Shown here: positions 8,528 to 16,558 of the stretch, piece by piece
Layout of the letters: every line of letters starts with the position of its first letter
Numbering within the stretch: the first letter of the stretch is position 1
NCBI GenBank assembly: GCA_002382495.1
Contig: DFXW01000026.1
Span: 1 to 54,138, forward strand
Direction of reading: 5' to 3'
Length of the DNA: 54,138 nucleotides
Source of the DNA: Flavobacterium sp. UBA4098
Lineage (GTDB): Bacteria > Bacteroidota > Bacteroidia > Flavobacteriales > Flavobacteriaceae
Notes under the pieces: model-generated
Database searches by the model: none
Seen by the model: only the letters and a program-made list of their open reading frames with translations
Told to the model about the DNA's origin: nothing
Made by a program: the position numbers and the translations under genes

Positions 8528-9397
8528 ATGAAAGGAATTATACTCGCCGGAGGATCCGGTACACGATTGCATCCCTTGACTTTGGCCATGAGCAAGCAAA
8601 TGATGCCGGTTTATGATAAGCCGATGATTTATTATCCGTTATCCACTTTAATGATGGCTGGGATTAATGAAATTTTGATTATTTCGACACCCCATGATTT
8701 GCCTAATTTTAAAAAGTTGTTGGGTGATGGATCACAGATTGGGTGTCAATTTAGTTATGCGGAGCAAGCCGTTCCTAATGGATTAGCGCAAGCTTTTGTA
8801 ATTGGAGCTGATTTCATTGGTGACGATTCAGTGGCTTTAGTATTGGGCGATAATATTTTCTTTGGCGCCCATATGCAAGAGTTATTGCAATCGAATACGA
8901 AACCTGATGGTGGTGTGGTATTTGCCTATCACGTTTCGGATCCGGAGCGTTATGGAGTAGTGGAATTTGATGCCGATTTAAAGGCACTTTCTATCGAAGA
9001 AAAACCATTGGAACCCAAATCGAATTATGCGGTACCCGGTTTGTATTTTTATGACAATTCAGTAGTAGAGATTGCTAAAAATATTCAACCTTCAGCTCGT
9101 GGTGAATACGAGATTACTGATGTCAACAAAGAATACCTGAAACAAGGGAAACTAAAAGTGGGTATATTGAGTCGCGGAACCGCTTGGCTGGATACCGGAA
9201 CCTTTGCTAGTTTAATGCAAGCGGGACAATTTGTTCAGGTATTGGAAGAACGTCAAGGTTTAAAAGTGGGTTGTATAGAAGAAATCGCTTGGCGCCAAGG
9301 ATTTATCACGACTGACCAATTGAAAGCGATAGCTGAACCCCTACGTAAGTCAGGTTATGGAGACTATTTAGTAGGATTGTTGAAGTTTAAGATATAA
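8528..9397 (+). CDS. rfbA: glucose-1-phosphate thymidylyltransferase
   Basis: A 289-aa nucleotidyltransferase making dTDP-glucose from dTTP and glucose-1-phosphate, the entry step of the rhamnose pathway. The N-terminal LAGGSGTRLHPLT binds nucleotide. PVYDKPMIYYPLS, VLGDNIFFG (metal-binding Asp) and SIEEKPLEPKSNYAVPGLY follow in the expected order. TAWLDTGT lies near the C-terminus. Length is typical. The spacer before it contains direct repeats of AATTCGCGAA. Confidence 0.96.
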   Translation: MKGIILAGGSGTRLHPLTLAMSKQMMPVYDKPMIYYPLSTLMMAGINEILIISTPHDLPNFKKLLGDGSQIGCQFSYAEQAVPNGLAQAFVIGADFIGDDSVALVLGDNIFFGAHMQELLQSNTKPDGGVVFAYHVSDPERYGVVEFDADLKALSIEEKPLEPKSNYAVPGLYFYDNSVVEIAKNIQPSARGEYEITDVNKEYLKQGKLKVGILSRGTAWLDTGTFASLMQAGQFVQVLEERQGLKVGCIEEIAWRQGFITTDQLKAIAEPLRKSGYGDYLVGLLKFKI

Positions 9398-9452
9398 ATA
9401 ATAAACAATTTATAATACCAAAATAATATTCTTTTACTTACAAATATTTGTT

Positions 9453-9460
9453 TACTTTTG
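9453..9460 (+). promoter_or_regulatory. promoter -7 element of the capD-like gene
   Basis: TACTTTTG fits the Bacteroidota -7 consensus TAnnTTTG. It lies 62 bp before ATG 9523 and suggests that the dehydratase gene is transcribed separately from rfbA. No clear TTG is visible at the -33 position. Confidence 0.5.
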
Positions 9461-9522
9461 AGTTTATCATTCGTAACCGTTTGATAAAGTTGTTATAAAA
9501 TCAAAGTTGTTTGAATAGTCAT

Positions 9523-11475
9523 ATGCCTGAAAATAAAACTACATCCAGTTCTTTTTTTTCTAGAGAAAATCTGAGATTCAGTATTAGTAGTTTGAATTAT
9601 CTACCTCGCTGGATCATTTTATCTATTGATTTTGGGGTGTTAATTGCCTCTTGTTTGTTTAGTTTTTTACTTTTTAGAGGTACTGGTCTGAACTTTGTAC
9701 TGACACCTTACTGGAAAGAATTATTGTTTTTCTTTTTAGTCATGAACGTCTTTTCGTTCTGGTTGTTCAGAACCTATTCAGGAATTATTCGACATTCTTC
9801 TTACATCGATGCCGTAAAATTGTTATTTTCACAGGTCTCGATTTTAGTTTTCTTCCTGATTTTCAATTTGATTTACGAGTGGAACTTTGAGGATAAAGCC
9901 TTTTTAAATACGGCCTTGTTTGTCAATACGGTTTTCACTTTTTGCGGTTTGTTCTTATACCGTGTCATAGTCAAGCGTACGTTTGAACTCTATTTCTCTG
10001 ATTCTTCTAAAAATAAGCTCGTTCGTGTCATTATTTATGGTACAGATGCCAATGCGATTTCGGTAGCCAATGCGTTGAATTTTGAAACTCCTGCTCGTTT
10101 TAAGGTGATTGGTTTTGTGGATCACAACAACCAAAATACCTCCAAACGTATGTTGGATTTGCCTATTTTGGCACAAAAGAAAAAATTACCAGCCTTGTTG
10201 CGATCTATTGGTGCAGAGGGTGTTATCATTGCCGATAAAAGCTTAAGCAAAGACGAACAAATCCAAATTGTTGACCAATGTTTGGAATTCAATTATAAGG
10301 TATTTACGGTACCATTGATTACTAACTGGGAAAACCAAAAAGAAATTTCTCAGAAAATTAAGAACATTCAGATTGAGGATTTATTAGATCGCAAGCCAAT
10401 CATTTTAGATGATAAATCCATTACGAAACAATTGAAAGGTAAAACGGTTTTGATTACCGGTGCTGCGGGTTCAATTGGAAGTGAAATTGTACGACAAGTA
10501 CTAAGCTTTGAACCGGCCAAGTTGGTTATGGTGGATCAAGCTGAAACGCCTTTGCACGATCTTACTTTAGAGACCAATGCTTTGGAATCTAGCTCTGATA
10601 TTTTTAGTGTCATTGCCGATGTGCGTAGTCGTAAAGCTATGGAGTCTGTTTTTGCAGCTTACCAACCCCAAGTGGTATATCATGCTGCTGCCTACAAACA
10701 TGTTCCTTTGATGGAAGAAAATCCAGCTCAGGCGATTATCACCAATGTGAAAGGGACTAAAAATTTAGCGGATCTATCCTGTAAGTATGGAGCTGATAAA
10801 TTTGTGATGGTCTCCACCGATAAAGCGGTAAATCCTTCGAATGTAATGGGGGCAAGTAAACGTATCGCCGAAAAGTACGTACAGTCATTGCAATGGAAAC
10901 AAAAGCAGCAAAATAATGGAGCTGCCACTAAATTTATTACTACTCGTTTTGGGAACGTATTAGGCTCTAACGGTTCGGTAGTACCCTTATTTACTAAACA
11001 AATTGCCGATGGTGGGCCACTAACCATCACTCATAAAGACATTATCCGTTATTTTATGACGATTCCAGAAGCCTGTCAATTGGTATTGGAAGCTGGTGCC
11101 ATGGGTAATGGAGGCGAGATCTATATTTTTGATATGGGTAAACCGGTTAAGATATACGACCTAGCTGAGAAGATGATCAAACTTGCTGGTTTTATTCCGA
11201 ATGTGGATATTAAAATTGACATTGTAGGACTTCGACCTGGTGAAAAGTTATACGAAGAATTATTGAACGATAATTCAAAAACAATTCCTACTCATCATGA
11301 AAAAATCATGATCGCTCAGGAAATTGAAGAAGAATTTGAAGAATTACACCAAGATATTATTGAATTAATTTCGGGTTCTGTGGTCTATAATAACGAAGCT
11401 ATTGTAGCACAAATGAAGAAAATTGTACCAGAGTATAAAAGTATGAACTCTGCATTTGAAGTGCTGGATAAGTAA
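9523..11475 (+). CDS. polysaccharide biosynthesis NDP-sugar 4,6-dehydratase (WbpM/PglF/CapD family)
   Basis: A membrane-anchored enzyme of 650 aa. Four hydrophobic segments lie within residues 30-150, then a CoA-binding-like domain, then an SDR domain starting at TGAAGSIGSEIVRQ. STDKAVNPSNVMGASKR shows Met where short SDRs have the YxxxK tyrosine, as is usual in the WbpM/PglF class. The expected reaction is UDP-GlcNAc to UDP-4-keto-6-deoxy-HexNAc, feeding the WbpV-like reductase at 3057. I use ATG 9523 in place of TTG 9511. A strong terminator follows the gene. Confidence 0.9.
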   Translation: MPENKTTSSSFFSRENLRFSISSLNYLPRWIILSIDFGVLIASCLFSFLLFRGTGLNFVLTPYWKELLFFFLVMNVFSFWLFRTYSGIIRHSSYIDAVKLLFSQVSILVFFLIFNLIYEWNFEDKAFLNTALFVNTVFTFCGLFLYRVIVKRTFELYFSDSSKNKLVRVIIYGTDANAISVANALNFETPARFKVIGFVDHNNQNTSKRMLDLPILAQKKKLPALLRSIGAEGVIIADKSLSKDEQIQIVDQCLEFNYKVFTVPLITNWENQKEISQKIKNIQIEDLLDRKPIILDDKSITKQLKGKTVLITGAAGSIGSEIVRQVLSFEPAKLVMVDQAETPLHDLTLETNALESSSDIFSVIADVRSRKAMESVFAAYQPQVVYHAAAYKHVPLMEENPAQAIITNVKGTKNLADLSCKYGADKFVMVSTDKAVNPSNVMGASKRIAEKYVQSLQWKQKQQNNGAATKFITTRFGNVLGSNGSVVPLFTKQIADGGPLTITHKDIIRYFMTIPEACQLVLEAGAMGNGGEIYIFDMGKPVKIYDLAEKMIKLAGFIPNVDIKIDIVGLRPGEKLYEELLNDNSKTIPTHHEKIMIAQEIEEEFEELHQDIIELISGSVVYNNEAIVAQMKKIVPEYKSMNSAFEVLDK

Positions 11476-11499
11476 TACTTGGTACATAAATCGCATACG

Positions 11500-11533
11500 A
11501 ATCCCTGGAGAACTATTCTCTGGGGATTTTTTT
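11500..11533 (+). terminator. intrinsic terminator after the capD-like gene
   Basis: A 13-bp stem (11500-11512 with 11516-11528, two G-T pairs) with loop CTA runs into a T tract. It starts 25 bp after the stop codon and should end the polysaccharide transcript. Confidence 0.85.
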
Positions 11534-11615
11534 ATAGCCACAAAGGCGCTAGGGCGCGAGGTTTTGTTATCGGTTGTCGGTAATGGGTTGTCAGTTGTTG
11601 GTTGTTGGTTGTCAG

Positions 11616-11644
11616 TCATTGCGAACGCAGTGAAGCAATCTCTG
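11616..11644. repeat. REP-like hairpin element
   Basis: TCATTGCGAACGCAGTGAAG followed by CAATCTCTG. ATTGC pairs with GCAAT. Very similar strings (CATTGCGA...GAAGCAATC) are familiar as dispersed intergenic repeats in many bacterial genomes. Only one copy is in this window. Confidence 0.6.
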
Positions 11645-11680
11645 GTTATTGTACATCGTATATCAAATATTGTAAATCGT

Positions 11681-11783
11681 AGACACACCCCTAGCCCCTC
11701 TAACTCTAGATTTTATTAATTTCTTTGGAATCGTTGAATCTTCGATTTCAAGAGGGGAACGTCTAGCGCTAAATATACGAATT
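11681..11783 (-). repeat. palindromic intergenic element, copy B (inverted, with 47-bp insertion)
   Basis: On the minus strand this copy matches the element at 5806-5861, including TAGCGCTAGACG and the CCCCTCTTGA/GAGGGG arms. The second hairpin is interrupted by 47 bp at 11702-11748. The insert contains its own short inverted repeat, AATCG...CGATT. Confidence 0.8.
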
Positions 11784-11909
11784 AATACATTTTCAAATTA
11801 GCACATTTCCAAATCGTACTTCGTATGTCGTACTTCGTAAATCGCATATTATTAGTTTGTAAAAAGAATAAATCTTAATTTCGCGTTTGAAATTTGGAAA
11901 CCCCTAACT

Positions 11910-13343
11910 ATGTTTTTTAACTCGTTGTCCTTTGCGGTTTTTTTACCCATCGTATTTGTGCTCTATTGGTTTGTTTTTAATAAAAGCAAAGCCAGTCAGA
12001 ATGCAGTGTTGATAGTAGCGAGTTATTACTTTTATTCGTGTTGGGATTGGCGTTTCTTGTTCTTGTTGGTTTTTTCAACTTTTTTGGATTATTACACCGG
12101 ACTCCGAATTGAAAAAGGCAAAACCGAAAGGGGAAGGAAGTTTTGGTTTTGGTTGAGTATCATTGTGAATCTAGGATTCCTTGGCGTATTCAAATACTAC
12201 AATTTTTTTGCTAGTTCACTTTCGGAATCGTTGAATGCTGTTGGTTTATCGACGAGTCCCTTATTACTGAATGTCGTTTTGCCTGTTGGAATTTCGTTTT
12301 ATACTTTCCACGGTTTGTCCTATGTAATCGATATCTATTTAAAACGCATCAAGGCCGAAACTAATTTTGTCGATTATTCTCTTTTTGTGAGTTACTTTCC
12401 ATTACTAGTGGCTGGGCCAATTGAACGTGCAACGCATTTATTGCCACAAGTAAAAATCAAACGTCATTTTGATTTTGAGAAAGCCAAAGAAGGCGTCTAT
12501 CAATTTCTATGGGGATTGGTTAAAAAAGTAGTCATTGCCGATACTTGTGCGACCTATGCCAATGCCATTTTTGATTATCATTCGTCCATGAATTCGCTGT
12601 CGCTGATTTTGGGAGCGGTCTATTTTGCTTTTCAGATTTATGGTGATTTTTCGGGTTATTCGGATATGGCTTTGGGAATGTCTAAATTATTTGGAATTGA
12701 CTTATTGCGCAATTTTAATTACCCTTATTTTTCTAGAGATATAGCCGAGTTCTGGCGTCGTTGGCACATTTCACTTTCGTCTTGGTTCCGAGACTATTTG
12801 TATATTCCGTTAGGAGGAAGTAGTGGCGGTATGGGAATGAAAATTCGCAACACTTTTATTATTTTCTTAGTGAGTGGTTTTTGGCATGGTGCCAACTGGA
12901 CGTTTATCGCTTGGGGATTGATTAATGCTATTTATTTTCTGCCTTTGCTACTTTTACAACGCAATCGAACCAATATGGAAACGGTAGTTTTACATCGCAA
13001 TTGGGAATCGGTTCGCGTTCTTGGCAGTATTTTGATGACCTTTATGTTGAGTTGTTTGGCTTGGATTTTCTTTAGAGCGAGTTCAATAAGTCAAGCGCTT
13101 CGTTATATTCAGCAGATTTTCACCGACCAACATTTCAGCTCTCAATTTCTTAAAAACCAACGATACAATTACGAATTACTTTTTTTAATTGGCGCTTTTG
13201 TTGTGGTAGAATGGAATTCTAGAACTAAGGTCGAGCCCATTTCAGGAAAGTACAGCGGTTTGAAATTAGTACTGTGCTTAGCCGCTATTTTGGCTTTGGG
13301 TACTTTTTCGGATTATAAAGAATTTATTTATTTTCAATTTTAA
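11910..13343 (+). CDS. MBOAT family O-acyltransferase (AlgI/DltB-like)
   Basis: A 477-aa polytopic inner-membrane protein with hydrophobic segments throughout. It has MBOAT landmarks: LPVGISFYTFHGLSYVID, RDIAEFWRRWHISLSSWFRD and the catalytic-His segment GFWHGANWTFIAWG. Such proteins pass acyl groups, often acetyl, across the membrane to a surface glycan. The stop codon overlaps the ATG of the next gene by one base. The likely target is the polysaccharide made by the upstream cluster, although a terminator separates them, so co-regulation is not shown. Confidence 0.9.
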   Translation: MFFNSLSFAVFLPIVFVLYWFVFNKSKASQNAVLIVASYYFYSCWDWRFLFLLVFSTFLDYYTGLRIEKGKTERGRKFWFWLSIIVNLGFLGVFKYYNFFASSLSESLNAVGLSTSPLLLNVVLPVGISFYTFHGLSYVIDIYLKRIKAETNFVDYSLFVSYFPLLVAGPIERATHLLPQVKIKRHFDFEKAKEGVYQFLWGLVKKVVIADTCATYANAIFDYHSSMNSLSLILGAVYFAFQIYGDFSGYSDMALGMSKLFGIDLLRNFNYPYFSRDIAEFWRRWHISLSSWFRDYLYIPLGGSSGGMGMKIRNTFIIFLVSGFWHGANWTFIAWGLINAIYFLPLLLLQRNRTNMETVVLHRNWESVRVLGSILMTFMLSCLAWIFFRASSISQALRYIQQIFTDQHFSSQFLKNQRYNYELLFLIGAFVVVEWNSRTKVEPISGKYSGLKLVLCLAAILALGTFSDYKEFIYFQF

Positions 13344-14224
13344 TGAAACAATTTAGCCGTTTACTAGCCTTTATTCTGATTGCAATACTCCTACTGGCAG
13401 TAGTTTTGGATTGGGGCTATACTACCATTTTTCAACAATCTTCCACTAGAGGAAAAATCGAATACGTCTATCACGCGAGTCCGCAGCAATACGATGTTGT
13501 TTTTTTGGGTTCGTCTCGAGCCAACAATCATTTTGTAGCCCCTTTATTTGAAGAAAAAGGAATCAAGACCTTAAATTACGGCATGAGTGCTTCGCATTTG
13601 TTTGAAGCTTCCTTATTAATAAAATTGATGATAGAACGGAAATTTGTAATCAAAAAATTGATTTTGGAAACCGATATGAATTTGGCTAACGAAACTCGGG
13701 ATGCCGGAATATCAGCCCAATTTTTACCCTATCTCCACGACTCACAAATTATCAAAGATCATTTTGCTGTAGAGCAGGATTTTTGGAAGTTGTATTACAT
13801 TCCATTCTACCGATATTTGGCTTTTGATGCCAAAATTGGGTTTCGCGAAATGAACCGCAGTTGGCGACAAGTGCCAACGAACTATCTGGATAATTTAGGC
13901 TATCATCCTTTGGGAGGCAAGAAAAAAGGGAATATGAAAAATGATATTCGCAATATGAAACCTTTGGACAACCGCTATTACAAAGAGATTAAAGCCATTT
14001 GCAAAGCCAATCATATCGAGTTGATTGCTTTGATGACTCCGATGTGTTCTAACGTCAAGGGAATGGATTATTTTGATAAAGTGAAATCAAAATACCCAGA
14101 GATTCACAATTATGAAAAGGCGGTTGAAGGCGATCAGTATTTCTCTTCCTGTGGTCATTTGAACGACGAAGGCGCTCGCATGTTTACTAAAATTATTTTG
14201 AAAGATTTCTTTGGGAGATCGTAA
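13343..14224 (+). CDS. SGNH/GDSL-like acyl-transfer partner of the MBOAT protein
   Basis: This 293-aa protein has one N-terminal membrane anchor or signal segment (residues 8-24) and an extracytoplasmic domain. FLGSSRANNHF near residue 55 looks like SGNH block I, with the nucleophile Ser. CGHLNDEGARMF near the C-terminus supplies the D/H-type block. Proteins of this kind complete O-acylation with MBOAT partners, as AlgJ, AlgX or DltD do. It overlaps the MBOAT gene by one base (TAATG), indicating translational coupling. Confidence 0.75.
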   Translation: MKQFSRLLAFILIAILLLAVVLDWGYTTIFQQSSTRGKIEYVYHASPQQYDVVFLGSSRANNHFVAPLFEEKGIKTLNYGMSASHLFEASLLIKLMIERKFVIKKLILETDMNLANETRDAGISAQFLPYLHDSQIIKDHFAVEQDFWKLYYIPFYRYLAFDAKIGFREMNRSWRQVPTNYLDNLGYHPLGGKKKGNMKNDIRNMKPLDNRYYKEIKAICKANHIELIALMTPMCSNVKGMDYFDKVKSKYPEIHNYEKAVEGDQYFSSCGHLNDEGARMFTKIILKDFFGRS

Positions 14225-14234
14225 TTAGTGATTA

Positions 14235-14265
14235 GCTTCGCTCCGTTCGGCTTCGCCTCGGGTCG
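14235..14265. repeat. 31-bp dispersed intergenic repeat, copy 3 of 3
   Basis: Beginning GCTTCGCTCCGTTCGGCT and ending CTCGGGTCG, this is the same block as at 5891. It lies between the convergent SGNH and DUF4105 genes and marks the last repeat of the polysaccharide region. Confidence 0.85.
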
Positions 14266-14290
14266 TAAATCGTAAATCGAATAGCGTGAA

Positions 14291-15412
14291 TTATACTTCT
14301 TTCTTCGAATAACGTCGTACTAGAATCACTCCATTGGTAATAATTAAAGGCGCTACTATCCAAAGATGTGCTTTATTAGTTAGCAATACAGCATAGAGTA
14401 CTAATGCAATGCAATTGAACCAAAAAGTGAATTGGACGCCTTTTTTGTTTTTGGCTTTGGCAAACGCGATCAAGGCGATCAAAGCAGGATTGAACACTAA
14501 GGTGTTGTAGTTGTTCGCTAATTCTAAATGGGTAGAGTAGAATCCTAAAATGGTAAATGCGATCCCCAAAATTCCCATACTAGTTAAATAAAACGTATCA
14601 CTCCATTTTTTATTTAGAAGTAGAATGAATCCCAAAAACAGCAAGTAGGTATAGGGATTGTTCCACCATGACGAATTGGTTTCGGGTTCAAATTCCAATA
14701 GTGTGTTGTTTTGTTTTACAATTGGTTGTTGGTTCAATTGAATTTGATCCAAACTTTCTTTCAATTCAAAAGGTAAGAAAATAGCGGTTCCAGCTTGATC
14801 TGTTTTGGTACCAAAAATGATACTGGTTCCCAACTGTTCGTAAAAATGATGGTCAAAATACGGATACAAGATACTTCTGTAGGTCGAAATGGTATCACCT
14901 TTTTTTACAATAACTTCCTTTTCAACTGCTTTATTGATCACGTCTACTGCCATTGAAGTGCAGTTTTGGTCGATGAATTTATAGGTGTATTCTCGGTTTT
15001 CTAGTAATAAAGATTGGTTGAGTAAGGCGACTAATTTTTCTTTTTGAGGAACTGTTAGACGCAATTCTTGTTCGTAAACAGAACGTCTTTCATAAGAATA
15101 ATTGGCAATAAAATCGGCATACGAATTAGCAACAGCAAAATACTGCAAATTGCCTTTAACAAATTTCAGCGCAAAATTCGAAGTCCCAAAATCAAAGGCG
15201 CCATAATTATATACTACATCCATTCCGTTAGCGCTATCGTTTACTCGGATGGCGGTATGGCCAAATAAGGCATAAATTTCGTTGCTGGTGCCACAGGTTA
15301 GTACACTTATTTTAGCTTCTTTCGAAATCGGAGTTGTTTGCGAGAAGCAAAAAGGAATACTCATCCAAAGGACTACTAATAGAACGATTTTTTGCAGGCT
15401 TAGAAACTTCAT
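14291..15412 (-). CDS. DUF4105 domain membrane protein
   Basis: This 373-aa protein has a signal peptide (residues 1-24, ending CFSQ). Its large periplasmic domain has the DUF4105 pattern: SVLTCGTSNEIYALFGHTAIR, YNYGAFDFG and KFIDQNCTSMAVD. About four TM helices lie in the last 120 residues, ending in a basic tail. The C-H-N/C pattern resembles an NlpC/P60-like papain fold, but the function is unknown. It is divergent from pssA. TACTTTTG on the minus strand (15436-15443) is a plausible -7 element. Confidence 0.85.
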   Translation of the reverse strand: MKFLSLQKIVLLVVLWMSIPFCFSQTTPISKEAKISVLTCGTSNEIYALFGHTAIRVNDSANGMDVVYNYGAFDFGTSNFALKFVKGNLQYFAVANSYADFIANYSYERRSVYEQELRLTVPQKEKLVALLNQSLLLENREYTYKFIDQNCTSMAVDVINKAVEKEVIVKKGDTISTYRSILYPYFDHHFYEQLGTSIIFGTKTDQAGTAIFLPFELKESLDQIQLNQQPIVKQNNTLLEFEPETNSSWWNNPYTYLLFLGFILLLNKKWSDTFYLTSMGILGIAFTILGFYSTHLELANNYNTLVFNPALIALIAFAKAKNKKGVQFTFWFNCIALVLYAVLLTNKAHLWIVAPLIITNGVILVRRYSKKEV

Positions 15413-15435
15413 AATGGGAATATTACTATCGTTTT

Positions 15436-15443
15436 CAAAAGTA
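15436..15443 (-). promoter_or_regulatory. promoter -7 element of the DUF4105 gene
   Basis: TACTTTTG on the minus strand, 23 bp before the ATG at 15412, matches TAnnTTTG. No convincing -33 TTG is seen. Confidence 0.45.
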
Positions 15444-15546
15444 AACTTTTTTATAAAGAGTTACTATTTTGTCATTGAAATTCTATTAAACTAGGAATGC
15501 TATCGAAAAAACCCAGGCCAAACGCAATAGCATTCACTAATTATAT

Positions 15547-15554
15547 TAAATTTG
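15547..15554 (+). promoter_or_regulatory. promoter -7 element of pssA
   Basis: TAAATTTG matches TAnnTTTG and lies 26 bp before ATG 15581. It also lies inside the longer open frame that begins at 15497, so it argues against that upstream start. Confidence 0.5.
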
Positions 15555-15580
15555 CCCTCCTAGACGGTTATTTATTACTT

Positions 15581-16315
15581 ATGATGACGATTAAAAAACA
15601 GATTCCCAATACGATTACATTACTCAATCTTTTCTGTGGCTGTATCGCTATGGTTTTTGCCTCGAATGCTAATTTCGAAATGGCTTTTTATTTTGTGAGC
15701 TTGGGTATTTTCTTGGATTTTTTTGATGGTTTCTTTGCCCGCTTGTTTCAAGTGTCCAGTCCCTTAGGATTGCAATTGGATTCTTTAGCCGATATGGTGA
15801 CAAGTGGAGTAGTGCCAGGAATTGTAATGTATCAAATGATGGGAAGTGCTAGTGGTTATCCAAAATTAGGCTGGGCTGTGGAACCCTTTCCGTTTCTAGG
15901 TTTTTTGATTGCTTTAGGTTCTTGTTATCGTTTGGCCAATTTCAATATTGATACCCGTCAAACCGATTCTTTTATTGGATTACCAACACCGGCCAATGCT
16001 TTATTTATTTTGAGTTTGCCCTTGGTATTGCGCTATTCCGATTCCTTTTTTGTGTTGGAATTGTTAACAAATCCATTCGTTTTGGTTGGAATTACCCTAC
16101 TAAGTGTGTACATGCTAAATGCTGAGATTCCGTTATTTTCCATGAAAATCAAGCAAATGGGTGTAAAGAAAAACGCCTTACAATTTAGTTTTTTAGGTTG
16201 CTCAATCGGATTGTTGGCTGTTTTTCAATATGCTGGAATTCCTTTGGTGATTGTATTGTATGTGCTGCTTTCGGTTGCGAATAATGCCTTGACTAAAATG
16301 AATCGCTTAGCTTAA
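15581..16315 (+). CDS. pssA: CDP-diacylglycerol--serine O-phosphatidyltransferase
   Basis: A 244-aa integral membrane enzyme making phosphatidylserine, the precursor of phosphatidylethanolamine. The CDP-alcohol phosphotransferase motif DG..AR...G...D...D is read in FDGFFARLF and GLQLDSLADMV. Several TM helices follow. I start at ATG 15581 (15584 is equally possible), because the 28 additional codons from ATG 15497 would contain the promoter element and do not resemble the family N-terminus. MTIKKQIPNTITLLN is the typical beginning. Confidence 0.9.
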   Translation: MMTIKKQIPNTITLLNLFCGCIAMVFASNANFEMAFYFVSLGIFLDFFDGFFARLFQVSSPLGLQLDSLADMVTSGVVPGIVMYQMMGSASGYPKLGWAVEPFPFLGFLIALGSCYRLANFNIDTRQTDSFIGLPTPANALFILSLPLVLRYSDSFFVLELLTNPFVLVGITLLSVYMLNAEIPLFSMKIKQMGVKKNALQFSFLGCSIGLLAVFQYAGIPLVIVLYVLLSVANNALTKMNRLA

Positions 16316-16320
16316 ACGAA

Positions 16321-16551
16321 TTATTTTAACGATTCAGCGTAGAGTACGCTTAAAAGACAAAAAACAAGTATAGCTACAAATAATGCTACTGATTTTGGGT
16401 TGGCAAAATTGACAGTCCATCCCATCCAAGAAATTCGTTTTGGTGGCTGCAAACGATGGTCTTCTTTGTTATAATAAAAGCTACCCCATTTCCAATTGTT
16501 GGGATCTTTGTGCCATTTTTCAAGAGTTTCTTTACTCGGTTTTTCCATCAT
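16321..16551 (-). CDS. small DUF5808-like single-TM protein
   Basis: This 76-aa protein has a Trp/Tyr-rich N-terminal motif, HKDPNNWKWGSFYYNKEDHR, of the DUF5808 type. One C-terminal TM helix follows (about residues 52-72). The function is unknown. It starts 7 bp after the lptB stop and is probably the last gene of that operon. The family name comes from memory of the motif and is less certain than the coding call. Confidence 0.7.
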   Translation of the reverse strand: MMEKPSKETLEKWHKDPNNWKWGSFYYNKEDHRLQPPKRISWMGWTVNFANPKSVALFVAILVFCLLSVLYAESLK

Positions 16552-16558
16552 TCGAAAG

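Larger units (their letters stand above)
11476..11909. other. 434-bp intergenic region packed with repeats
   Basis: Starting from the capD-like stop, this spacer holds a terminator and then a stretch of GGTTGTCAGT/GTTGTTGGTT near-repeats (about 11567-11615). A hairpin element CATTGCG...GCAATC follows at 11616, then inverted copy B of the palindromic element (11681-11783). ATCGTA/TTCGTA-type short repeats run to about 11850. TAATTTCG at 11876-11883 is a weak -7 candidate for the next gene. I see no convincing coding sequence. Confidence 0.7.

Noticed and set aside
11365..11719. Open frames on both strands (107 and 87 codons) across the capD end and following spacer
   Set aside because: They run through the terminator and repeat stretches and encode low-complexity strings such as repeated TTDN, so they are repeat translations.
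5806..11783. An insertion sequence or composite transposon bounded by the inverted elements
   Set aside because: No transposase or integrase is encoded between them; the internal genes are nucleotide-sugar enzymes and one GxxExxY protein, and I could not see target-site duplications.
5806..14265. A CRISPR array in the repeat-rich glycan region
   Set aside because: The repeats are far apart and irregularly spaced, have no uniform spacers, and no cas gene is present.
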